Below, piece by piece: positions 46,489-58,036 of a stretch of 64,000 nucleotides of DNA. The position numbers were made by a program, and so were the translations under genes. Under the pieces are notes generated by a model. It made no database searches. It had not been told where the DNA came from and saw only the letters and a list, made by a program, of their open reading frames with translations. The stretch is from Trichaptum fuscoviolaceum (Eukaryota > Basidiomycota > Agaricomycetes > Hymenochaetales > Trichaptaceae), in contig CAJSYZ010000002.1 of assembly GCA_910574455.1 (NCBI GenBank), forward strand, positions 3,683,671 to 3,747,670, in the 5' to 3' direction. Positions within the stretch are counted from its first letter, which is position 1. Each line of letters starts with the position of its first letter.

Positions 46489-49400
46489 ATGGATCCATCC
46501 CCTGTTGCGGATGCCGCTGAGTTTGGGACGCATCCTCTACTCTCTTTGGTGACAGCAGCATTTTGGGTTGTTCGTACGTGAAAATCCGTATGCTTGACTC
46601 TGTTCATCTATACTGATCTGAGCTTACAGTTTGGCTTCTGTCCTGGGTGAAGCTTCTTGTAGCATTCGCCACCATCTCTGTTCCTCGCTTCATCTATGCC
46701 GTCCTCTCCTACTCCCTGACATTCACTGTATGCGTTCTTGTTGATTTTATCGATAGATTGAGACTGATCACTGCTTAGCTGAACTTCTGGTCCTTTGTTG
46801 TCATATTTATAGCCTCTGCGGTTGCACTCAACTACTGGATTCGGTTCAGATACTTAAATGTCTACGCAACTTTGAAGGAACCACCTCTCGTTAAGACCGA
46901 TGCAAAGGAGCTCCATCCCGATGTGAATGTACCTGAACCGACTACCAATTTTCACAACTATCTGGATGATTTCTTGCAGGCTATAAGGATATTTGGATTT
47001 CTCGAGAAACCCGTAAGCACACCTCTTATATTACATCGTTGATCACGACTCAACATACGATCGGGTAGGTATTCCATGAACTTGCAAGGCATCTGCAAAC
47101 TAGACGGCTTATTGCCGGCGACAGTATATCTCTAGATCAGGACAAGAACTTCTATTGCGTAATTGACGGCCTCGTTCAAGTGCATACGCGGAACGGAGAT
47201 GTACATCAGGATGACGAAAGTTGGGGAGATAGTGGTACGAAGGGATATCAGCTTCTGAATGAAGTCGGTAGTGGAGGAACTCTTTCCAGTCTTTTCACCA
47301 TCCTTAGTCTCTTCACCGAAGATGTACGCATAAGTTGGCAGGATGAAGTGCAATCTGAACCGGGACCTGACATTGAAGCCGAACCCACTGTTCGTACACG
47401 GCCTCACCGCTCGGACTCTGATGTATCAAGCATTGCACTGGAGAATGCCGATCGCATTTCATCCTCAACTGCTGCTTCACGACGAAACTCCATATCTTCA
47501 TCTGGTTCAACAGTCCATGGTGACGAATTAGTGGCATTTTCTCCAGGCGGACGCGGGCGAAGGCCCTACTCACGAATGTCAACGTCCACTGCGTATACGG
47601 CTACTCAAAATCACCATCACTCTGATCACGGAACTGTTGCCGTAGCTGTCGAGGATGCTACCCTGGCTGTCATACCAGCAGAGGCTTTCAGAAGACTGAC
47701 GAAAAAGTTCCCGAAAGCTTCTGCACATATCGTTCAAGGTGAATCGTGCTCCAGTCAATGTGCACCGTCATGCACTGATCAATTTGCCCGTAAAAGTCAT
47801 ATTAACGAGGTTTTCTCGAGTCACTATACATGCAGCACATAAATACCTTGGCTTGACTACAGAGGTGCTTCGAACGGAGAAAGCCATCAACGACATTGCT
47901 TGCCACCCATTGCCAAGCTCTTTCTACGAAGGAGGCGGCCTGCAGCGGCTTCGACAACGGTTTGACAGGCAGTCAGGGGAAGATAGCCCCACGGCCCCTG
48001 AGGACTACTTCTCTCCTAGTCACTCCTCCAGAGAATCCTCAGAGTCCATACACCGATTGTCAGATGAGCAGGTCGTCTCTGATAGCCCTCAAGCGATGGC
48101 AAACACAACCTCGAAGGATAGCCCCGTTTTCACTCGTGCGCACTCATCGCGCACGCAAGTACAGGCCGGCGACCTACACACCACAACAGGTAGCAATGAC
48201 ACGTACAGATATTATCACCGATCATTAAGCTCTACGGGACTTGGGATAAAGCCAGATACCGGGATATCCACTACATTGCAAAGTGTTGATGAGCTCCGCT
48301 TACCCTTCGAGGACTTCGACCTACGCGATGAAGTAATGTCTTGCATTGCGAAATCGATCGGACTTCATCAACCACCACTGAGCGGGTCGGATTCTGTTGA
48401 AGCCTCTCCTGCGTTCTCCGCTGCGAGAAGCCGAAGCGCTGACAGTCGCGAACGAGACAGACCATTCACTTCTTTCAGTTCATTGTCCCTCCTAGAAACG
48501 GGTGATGATGTTTCTAGTATGGCTAGTTCGTCTGTGTTGGATTCGAATGGGAGCATTGCTGCCCTTGATAATGAAGTTGAGATACTGTACTTTGCAGCCG
48601 GGTCCACTCTAGCTCGTGCAGGGGAGAAACATCCAGGTGGGTCCTGTCTGAATCGATTAATTAAACGTCGTAACTTACTGATCACCATACGTAGGGCTCT
48701 TTTATGTGATAGATGGCATCCTTGATATTTCAATTCCCATTGAAGATACCAATAAGACGAACTCCAGACACGAGGAACCCCTGAGCAATCACACTCCAAG
48801 AGGAAGACCCGCGTCCTCAACATCTTTTGAACATGAGCACAACTCGACAGCAAGAAGCAATAGCAGAGGTGGCGCTGATAGGGAGGTTCACTCTGGGCCA
48901 TCTGAGAAAGCTCGGAAACACCTTTTTACCGTCCGACCAGGTGGCATCGCTGGCTACATGGCATCTCTGTGCGGCATTCCCTCCTATGTTGATATCACGA
49001 CGAAGACGGACACGTACGTGGGATTCCTGCCGTACAAAGCACTCGAACGACTACTCGAGAAAAGACCAATCGTTCTTCTCACATTAGCGAAGCGTCTTAT
49101 TTCCTTACTTTCGCCGCTCGTCCTGCATATCGATGCTGCGCTCGATTGGATGCAGGTCAGCGGTGGTAAAATCCTCTGGAGACCAGGTGATGTTAGTGAT
49201 AGCTTCTACATCGTCATTAATGGACGCCTGCGAGCAATAGATGACGAGGTGGAGGATGAAGTTCGGATATTGGGAGAATACGGACAAGGCGACTCGGTTG
49301 GCGAACTCGATGTGATTACGCGCTCGCCTCGACGCAATACCGTTCATGCTATCCGGGATAGCGAACTGGTCCGCATGCCATTAACGCTTTTCAATGCGAT

Positions 49401-51763
49401 CTCAGCACGCAATCCCCAGGCAACTGCGCACCTTTTACGCATAATCGCGGCTCGCGTGCGAGATGAGGTAGACTCATCTGCTACCTCGCGTTCAAAGGTT
49501 GCTATTCCGTCTGAGCTTGGGTGGAATGACCTGAACTTGAAGACAGTTGCTATTGTACCTATTGCGCGTAATATTCCCATTGATACATTTGCGAAAAAAC
49601 TACAAGCTGCGTTAGAAAGTATTGGTGCACCCACAGCGTACCTGAATCAAGCTTCGATAAGTCGTTATCTGGGTCGCCATGCGTTCACGAGGATGGGAAA
49701 GCTCAAAGTCGCTGGGTGGTTAGCGGATCAAGAGCAGAGATACAGGATTGTTCTGTATGTCGCGGATTCGCCAGTGAACAGCACATGGACACAAACTTGC
49801 ATCCGTCAGGTAAGCACTGCAAGGCAACCATTCTGTATTTTATGTCCTTTAAATTTCTCGTTTCTGAAGGCTGATTGTGTTATGGTCGTCGGTGGAGGGG
49901 AAGACCCGAGTATTGGAGAGTACGAGCGCGTCTTGATGTCGGTCAAGACCACTGCCAGAAAGGAATTGATCCTGTTACATCCGGGGCGTTCTGTCATCCC
50001 TGGCTCAACAAGAGAGTGGCTCAAGGTATGTCAATTCAAATAAAGTATAAACCTGTATTCCAAGCTTGAGAATTTCTAGCTGCGGCCTTGGATCAGTCGC
50101 CACTTCCATGTTGAGCTACCGGTCAGTGTATGGCTAGTAAATTTGAGCTTCTCTCTCTGACATGCGCATCGATAGGGAATTGTATTGCCTGCATCGAAGG
50201 CAGCATTGAAAGATCCTGACCCTGCGGCGGTAGTTGCGTTAAAAAACTTCAAAGATAAAGTACAGAATGAAATCCAAAAGTACCGTGGCTCTCGAGATAC
50301 TCCAAGACCTCAGCGGCCGCCACATATGAGCGATTTTGCTCGTCTTGCTAGGCGGCTCTGCGGAAAATCCATTGGCCTGGTTCTCGGAGGCGGTGGGGCT
50401 CGCGGTATTGCACATTTGGTATGTTGTTGTCCAGTTGGAAATACACAACTAACTCCCGAATCACAGGGCGTCATCCGGGCTCTGACCGAGTACGATATTC
50501 CTGTGGATCATATCGGTGGTACTAGTATCGGTGCCTTTGTCGGGGGGTTATATGCGCGAGAAGGCGACCTCTTGTCTAGTGCCGGACGAGTGAAGCAGTT
50601 CAGTTCTCGCATGGGTAACATCTGGAGGCTACTGTCAGATGTTACATACCCTATCGTCGCTTATACAACGGTAAGCACTTGCGATCTTAATCAAAATAAA
50701 AGATCTTGACACAGCGTTACTAGGGTCATGAGTTTAATCGCTCAATCTACAAGGTAACTTCAAGCTTGTTTAAGTGGATGACTCTACTCAATGGTCAGGA
50801 AAGGCCTTCTACGATTTACACATTGAGGACATGTGGCTTCCATACTTCTGTAACACCACAAATATTCTGACTTCTGCGATGGAGACGCATGAGTCCGGCT
50901 ATGCGTGGAGGTATATTCGTACGTAACACGCAGGTGTACTTGCTTAATTCACTCTACTGAAAGTGCCTAGGAGCATCGATGACTTTGGTCGGTCTCGTCC
51001 CACCTTTGTGTGATAACGGAAACATGCTAGTAGATGGTGGATACAGTGCGTATTCGTCTCTGAGTGTTATGTATACGTCCGTCTTACACTTTCTATGTAG
51101 TGGACAATCTTCCAGTCAGACTTTACATGAGAAGATTGTTGACAGTGCTGATATTTGTTTAGGTTGCCTCAATGCTGTCGATGGGTACCAGTGTCGTTTT
51201 CGCTTCAGACGTGGCCTCCGTGAGTATGACACGGCAGATCGACAGATCCAATTACTAAGTATTCTGCAGATCGACGACAATTCTCCTCGAAACTTCGGGG
51301 ATACCGTATCCGGAATCTGGCTTATGATCAATAGGTGGAATCCATTCTCTAGCGCAAGACAAATACCACCCATCACCGAAATTCAGAGTCGGCTTGCTTA
51401 GTGAGTAGCGGGCCTTTCTGCCACAAATTTGATTCTTAAAAATTCCCAGTGTCTCGAGTGTAAAGACCCTGGAGGAGGCCAAAGTTGCTCGTGGGTGCTT
51501 TTACATGCAGATGCCGGTGCAAGAGGCGAGTAATCTATCAAAAGAAGTAAAATCGGTTGTGCTGACTTTCACATTTTTCTCAGTATGGCATCCTTCAATT
51601 CACTAAGTACGAGGAGATACAAAGTAAGGGCTACCGTGCATCTGTAGACATGCTTGAGAAATGGGATGAAGAAGGTAAACTTTCGACTATTCTTGACGGT
51701 TTTAAGGAGGTTCGCATACAGGCTCGCAAGAAAGGGAGGAGCATTAGAAGAAATTCAATTTAA
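46489..51763 (+). CDS. NTE1: Lysophospholipase NTE1 (neuropathy target esterase homologue)
   Basis: Eighteen exons join in phase to 1454 residues, first 46489-46573, last 51584-51763. N-terminal hydrophobic spans ([19 protein letters not shown] and [16 protein letters not shown]) anchor it in the ER. Cyclic-nucleotide-binding-like domains follow: the first near residues 150-370 is split by a long Ser-rich insert, the next reads [16 protein letters not shown], and the third [20 protein letters not shown] with [19 protein letters not shown]. The patatin domain has the oxyanion motif [20 protein letters not shown], the nucleophile Ser in [11 protein letters not shown] and the catalytic Asp in [23 protein letters not shown] and [13 protein letters not shown] are typical of its end. 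The intron before the last exon (51526-51583) begins with GC (GAG|GCGAGT), the only choice that keeps frame. The enzyme deacylates phosphatidylcholine and lysophosphatidylcholine. Confidence 0.95.
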
Positions 51764-52100
51764 AACAAACATGGATTACATTGAACATACTGTATCATTA
51801 TCAGAATTTTGTATGATGTACCTCGATGAGTCTCAAATAATGAAAATTTGCGATTCAACTCGGATCTCAGGCTCTCAACAGAGTCAGCACGCTGGCAACA
51901 TGCAGTATGAATAGTAATCTAAAAATAGATTACTCAAAGTGGGCACGCGAACTCCGCTGCAGGCGCGTCCGAGCTGGTCTACCTCAAGTTTACTACATAC
52001 TTGAGCTACCAGTAGCGCGCATATGCTAACTGCTGTTCGAGATATCTGACCAGAAGAAGAAGCAAATCTGTCACAACTCCTGGAGTCTTGCTAAAGGGAA
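51764..52100. other. Intergenic region between NTE1 and VPS33
   Basis: About 340 bases with the 3' flank of NTE1 and promoter/leader of VPS33. The frame 51654-51914 overlaps the NTE1 end in another phase and is unsupported. Confidence 0.4.
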
Positions 52101-54889
52101 AGTAAGTCAATCGCATGGGTTCACAATTCGCATCACCAATTGAACGGCACTGTGGCTTCAGTGTCTGAGGAGGAAGCCTCAAGGACCGACAATGAAGAGG
52201 ACGCCGCCATAGATCTATCTTTGCTAAGGGAACTGGGAAAGAACACATTGATAAATGCATTAAACTCAGTGAGTGGCTTTGATAACTTTTGAATGGAATT
52301 CTTTATTAACTATCCTCCGCAGGTGAACGGGTCGAAGACATTAGTGCTGGATCCCACTATAGCGGGCCCATTAGGCCTACTTACTGAAGTTTCTCTTCTG
52401 AAAGTGAGTTTATCGTTTAGCACACTCCTTCTCCCCACTGAACACGATACATGTAGCAACATGGCGTAGACAAAATGTTTTGGTTAGAAGCCGGCCCTTT
52501 GACTGCCTCATCGACGAACATTGTGTATCTCACTCGTCCGAAGATCAACTGGATCAAGATTATTGCAGGTGTGCTACCACGTCCTACTGAGTCTGTGATA
52601 TCACTTACCGAAGAAAGAACAAATAAAGCGACATGGACAAGAAGGGAAGAAGCATACTTATACCCTACTATTGGTACCGCGGACATCAACACTTGTGACC
52701 CGAGTATTGGAGGAGGAAGGCGTTCTAGGTGAAGTGACGGTATCGGCATTCAACATGCAGTTCATACCGATCGCGGATGATGTTGTATCTTTGGAGCATG
52801 AATCTGCCTTCAAGGAGATTTGGGTCGTAAGTAGTGTTTACATGCATGTCTAATATTCTGTTGGCTTACTATGGTCAGGATGGGGACGAGAGTGTAATCT
52901 ATGACTCATCTCAAGCTCTCGTGATGCTTCAGAAACTATATGGCTTGTTTCCGAGGATTGTTGGAAAAGGTGACTACGCAGGAGTAAGTAGTGTCCCCTT
53001 GCGACTATTTGCATTAGACGCTAAATTCACTTCTGACTTCAGCATCTAGCTAACTTACTTTCACGACATCTAGAGCAAACGAGAAATGACATGGGTGCTG
53101 AGAACTTGATGACGCCTTCCACCAAGATTGATTCTTTAATTGTCATTGACCGGCGTGTTGACATGATCACACCTCTCCTCACTCAGTTGACGTATGAAGG
53201 ACTTATTGACGAATTAATCGGGATCAAGAACTGTATGCATTTGACTCTGCCATATTTGCTTTTCTAATGAGCCTTTCCTAGCTTACGTTGAGCTGCCTGC
53301 TTCGTTACTCACTCCTCCAGCGCAGGGAACGTCATCTGCGCCGCCAAGTACAAGCACGGCGTCTGCATCTGTGCTAGCAAAAGAGACGAAGAAGAAACAC
53401 CACCTCGATGCATCAACGGATGCCCTCTTCAGTGAACTGAGGGACCTGAACTTTTCATCGGTTGGGAAGACTTTAAACAAACATGCACGTCGACTCGACG
53501 ATGATTACAAGGTAGGTCTCGAGATGGCCTCATTTTCTCTGCTCGTTGATGGATTCGTTACTCAATCATTCTTTGCAGAGCCGTCTACAGGCCAAAACTG
53601 TACAACAACTACGGGATTTCGTAGGCAAACTGAGTGGGTTGCAGAACGAGCACCAGTCATTGCGTATCCGTGAGTAAATGCACTATGCACAGGTGCTGTT
53701 CTCTAACTAATGCGAAAAATTGAAAGATACGGGCCTGTCTGAGATGTTGGTTCCGATAACTCGTACAGAGGGCTTCAATAAAGCGTTGGAAATACAACAA
53801 AGTAAGCTCGACCGTCCGTGAGGTTCTGCAGACTTGCATACCAATATTGTTTCGACTGTTCTGCATTCTCCGTTTAGATCTCCTTTCGTCGTACGAAATA
53901 TCTGCACAAGTATCTGCCATAGAAGAATTAATTGCGCAAGGAGAAAGCATGCAAATGGTACTTCGGCTTCTGTGTCTCGCTAGCATAGTGAATGGCGGGA
54001 TAAAGGCGAAGACACTTGAAAATATCAAGCGAGAGGTTCTTCAAGTGCGTATCCTTCTCATGAAAGCTGATTCGCTGTTGATCAGTTTCATCCAGTCATA
54101 TGGGTATGAAAACTTACCCCTACTTCTGTCGTTATCCTCTGCTCCGCTTGGACTACTCGTGCCAAACCCTTTACCGACCTCGGCGCCTTCTCTTGCCTCC
54201 TTGAAACTGCCCTATTCATCGTTGAGGAAATCGCTGAAACTGGTCGCTGAAGACATCGAGGAGGCGGACGTGCCAGAGGACATTAGCTATGTTTACTCCG
54301 GTTATGCTCCTGTGTCTGTCCGCCTTGTCCAATGTGTAGTACAGAAAGGTAGCCTCATCAATACAGGAGGCGCATCTGGTGACATTGATAAGGGCAAGGG
54401 CGCGGCATCAGGTCTCGGGAAAGTCAGAGCGCATCCTATTGTTGGTTGGAAGGGATTTGAGGATGTTGTGGGTAGCTTACCTGGGGAGTTGTTCGATGTT
54501 ACCCAGACCGTTTCTGGGGCCCATACTTCTGAATCGGCGGCCGCGACAGCAGCCCACACTAGTGAGCTCTCTTCCTACTCAATATTAGCATTTGCTCACA
54601 GTGCATGCAATTTAGTTCTTCCCCTGGAGAAGACCACAACTTCCGTCGTGTTCTTCTTAGGCGGCTGCACGTACACGGAAATTGCTGCGCTGCGGTGGAT
54701 CGGGCGGCAGACTAAAGGTACATCCAGCCATGTCACTGACACATGTATAGAATGGCTAACTTCTTGGTATATAAAGGGAGACGCATCCTTATCGCTACTA
54801 CGAGCATTATTAGTGGGGCGTCTTTGATCAATAGTATGTCTGGTGGCGCTATTGGTCGCACGGATATCAAAGAGGCGGTCGCTTCATGA
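52101..54889 (+). CDS. VPS33: Vps33, Sec1/Munc18 family protein of HOPS/CORVET
   Basis: Coding exons: 52101, 52162-52268, 52323-52403, 52457-52568, 52618-52826, 52879-52983, 53043-53232, 53282-53511, 53579-53669, 53727-53801, 53878-54044, 54096-54717 and 54777-54889; 700 residues. The start codon is split: A at 52101, then a 60-base GTAAGT..CAG intron, then TG. No in-frame ATG lies upstream of the conserved N-terminus otherwise (a stop intervenes). Key blocks are AIDLSLLRELGKNTLINALN, GSKTLVLDPTIAGPLGLLTE, SLIVIDRRVDMITPLLTQLT, YEGLIDELIGI, LVVFFLGGCTYTEIAALRW-like sequence (VVFFLGGCTYTEIAALRW) and ILIATTSIISGASLIN. Vps33 templates SNARE assembly during fusion at endosome and vacuole. An Ala/Ser/Gly-rich insertion (54360-54560) sits in the C-terminal half. 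Confidence 0.94.
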
Positions 54890-55142
54890 AACGATGCTGT
54901 AAGATAATCCCCGTGTATATTGATTATGTTCCCCTACATTCATTCACAGTGGAGTCATGAACACCCGCTTGACTTCGCCTTTTATGTGACTATACAGTTC
55001 CATAAGCAAATTGTGTTAGTTCCACACATATTTTGCTCGTTCCCATTCAGCACTACACTTTATGTGAAAATCCCTTTTCTTGCAATGTAGGGACTGAGTG
55101 ACGGGGGGCGAATTAGCAGATATCTAGAGAAAAGATCTGCCC

Positions 55143-55874
55143 ATGAATCTTAACAAACGTGAGTATTTCTCACGCCTGCTAGTGCCAATTTACTTACCAT
55201 ATACGGAGGACCGATAGAACTTGTGACATGTCCATTCAAGTTGCTTGGAAGGCAACAAAGAATAAATTTGATATCCTCGCCGTGCAGTAATGTCGTGAGC
55301 CGAACTAGACTTTAATGTAAGTAGGCCTATGGACTATACTTCAGCAGCTTGCCTTCCCCCTACACGGAGATGTGCGTCTGGTGGAGATGTTGCAGCGTGC
55401 TACGATATTGTGTGCTTGGGCCGGATGACGAAGGAATACTACGTAATTCCATTGACAGATGGGCGAAAGGGGTCTAAAGGAGTGGAATGGGTATTATCAT
55501 TCTCAGACCTAGCTAGCCGCAACGATTGAATATGCGCGTCCAAGTTTACCTCAACACCAACAACTGTCCGGAGTCCGGATCGCCAATCACTTCTCGCTAT
55601 TCCTCAGGTGCAAAGATATCGCTCCTCCAGCTTCGACACCAGTTTACGCGACTTTCTTTTGATCATCTTTTATTCCCGTATTCTAAGAATTATAAAAGTG
55701 AGTGATTGATTGTGTCAGCTTTCGATGTCGTGTTGGATTGATTGCCTTACAGATCGAATTAAGGTTTACGATACGTTTGGTGACCGGGGTCACTGTTTGT
55801 CCGGTAGCGTGACCCGAAATTCAGACTGCGATTTATTATTACGCGGAGAAGAGCTTGGTTGGGCTGGCAGTTGA
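55143..55874 (+). CDS. Possible unrecognised multi-exon gene (fragmentary model)
   Basis: Several pieces look coding but cannot be joined with certainty. A short start at 55143 (MNLNK) runs to a GTGAGT donor. A piece at 55228-55287 reads SIQVAWKATKNKFDILAVQ, and one from 55345 reads QLAFPLHGDVRLVEMLQRAT. The best pieces are 55517-55696 (NMRVQVYLNTNNCPESGS to FPYSKNYK) before a GTGAGT donor, then 55753-55874 (RIKVYDTFGDRGHCLSGSV to ELGWAGS, stop TGA). Only the last splice is clear in both sites and phase. I do not recognise a family. It may be a small conserved gene or a decayed one. Confidence 0.3.
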
Positions 55875-56174
55875 ATCTTGAAAAGGCCCGTCAAACGAAC
55901 CCAATGCGCCCACAGACCTTTCCTTTCAACCACATCATTATTCCCCCCTCTCGGGCTCCCTTCCTCGACGCTCCCAAACGTCCGCTGTAAGTATTCCCTC
56001 CAACTTCTGTTATAGCCTCAAACCCAGGTCACTCACCAAATTCCTTATTTTCTTCTATTTTATCTCTTTATAAGATAACCACTACAGGAACACTCGAACA
56101 CGTGTGTTTACACTCGTCTAACGCGTTTTTCGCTCTTCTCTGATCTTTTGCGTTATCCTACTCACCTTAGTACA

Positions 56175-56507
56175 ATGGCTCGCGGTAAAGCTGCAGATAC
56201 CGATAAGCCCAAGAAGGGTGAGTGGTACATTTATATGATATTTGGAATTATGATATTAAATCCTATAATAACAGTCAAGTCTACCGGAGGCGCCAAGGCT
56301 AAGAAAATTACTCCTTACAACAAATTCATGAAAGATGAACTTGCCCGCCTGAAGGAGAGCAGTCCCGACATGAAACATCCTGAGAGGTAGTTCTCATTTA
56401 CCGCAATTGATAAAATCGTTCTGAGTTAATGGACCGGATATTCTAGGTTCAAGATAGCTGCCGGGAACTGGGCGAAGGCCAAGGAAAACCCGAAGAACGC
56501 GAAATGA
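56175..56507 (+). CDS. Small HMG-box/YABBY-like nuclear protein
   Basis: Exons 56175-56217, 56275-56386 and 56447-56507 give 71 residues. A basic N-terminus (MARGKAADTDKPKKG, then GGAKAKK) leads to ITPYNKFMKDELARLKESS, then HPERFKIAAGNWAKAKENPK. This is the pattern 'PYN.FMK.EL...K...P...H...F...A..WA..KENP' shared by HMG-like YABBY domains in small fungal proteins. Such proteins are expected to bind DNA and sit in chromatin. The short length and many charged residues suit an abundant architectural protein; the upstream leader (55900-56174) is CT-rich. Family call moderate, role inferred. Confidence 0.7.
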
Positions 56508-58036
56508 TATTGCAAGGTTATCTTCACTTATTTCCGATATTCGGTCATGTAAGTGGTGGTTTTCACTAGCGTAAATCATATTATTGACATAGTCGTTGAA
56601 CTATAGCGTCGTCCTAGGACATTTCCATTTTCTGCGAATTCCGCCTACCTTTACTTACAGTGCCTAAATATCGGTGCATTGCAGCTAACGCTTGTCCGTC
56701 GTTTCGTCCTTCGCTCTCTCTCCCGCAGTCTGTTCTGGTGTTTGTACTTCTGGTATCTCTTCAACATTTGTATTACTACCTAATACTGAGTGACACTTTA
56801 TTTTTGGTAATATAAACTTATACTGTTCTCCTGCCTCAGCTTTGTTCTAATTCACTTCAATGAAACGAAGTCTCAAGGCTACCAATTACAGACCCGAGAG
56901 ATGGGAAGGGGAACGTGCAAAGCTTCTCTTATGTCCTTAGGTCTTTCGACGTACAAAGCAATTGCACAGTCACGGAACAACTGCATACCTCTCCTGCAGT
57001 GTGCTACGGGAAGCAACCCTGGAATGACTTGCGCACGACCAGGCAATAGAAGGTTGTATTCAAGGCCCGGCTAGGTCCTTAAGATGCGGCTGGCGTGGCC
57101 CCGGCGAGTTATCGCCAGAGGAATGCCGAAGATTTGCAATATACTCAGCTATAGACAGCTCTGCGCGTTGTAAGCCCATATATATGGTGCTCATATATAA
57201 GGAAGGGGGCCACTGCAGCGATGCATGTATGAAGTAGGTGATGGTGTCGTACTCGCGGCACCTTTTCGCGAGACGAGAGAAGAACGAGCGCTGGCCTGTG
57301 ACTGCCACACTGACTGAATTATAACTTGATTAATATTACCGCTGAAGTTCAGCTAGTCTCCCAGATCTCAGACGCCCGAACGCATGTAGTCCTCGTGTAA
57401 TGCAGAGAGGTCGGCTGTCCTACCCAAGCCGCACAAGAGGCAGGTATCTTGCAGATCTTGCGTAATGCTTGCAACGACAAGTGCTGAGGCAACTGGCAAT
57501 TCTTGCGCATGTCACCGTGACCATCCTCATGACTTTGTCCGAGTCAGATATTATTGGAGTCTTTTTCAAGTTCTCAGAAATATCCGAGTCGGCCCTCCAA
57601 GCTATTAAAGCACACGCAGAGAAGACGAGGAGACAGCTGGCATTGGTAATATTCATTCTTGCGCGATAAGACGCGAGGGGCATATAGGAGTGATTAGAGG
57701 AACGGGAGACCTGGACTGATAAGACTCAGTGTGAGCAAGAGCCATGACGAGGGGCGCAACAAACACTGCCAGTGGCAATACTAGTACCGGGAATTCCCGC
57801 ATTCCGAGTGTTTTGGGCGTGGGAATCGTGGAAGGACAGGTCCGCTCTTGGGTCGTGCATACAGCCCTTGCAGCTTGCCCTCGTCCCTCACGTCCCGCTG
57901 AGACAACTGCGCGACATCCTCAGCTTTCAGCGTTCTCTTCGCACTTTTGTATCTCCATCTGAACTGTATCACCTTTTGTCTTTCATTCTGCGACCATATT
58001 TCGTTCACAACATACCCCATTTACCTGCTGCACGCC
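56508..58036. other. Intergenic region upstream of the F-box/LRR gene
   Basis: 1.5 kb with no supported gene. Open frames at 57060-57308 (-) and 57469-57669 (+) lack support. The final ~170 bases before 58037 are pyrimidine-rich and form the leader of the F-box gene. Confidence 0.4.
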
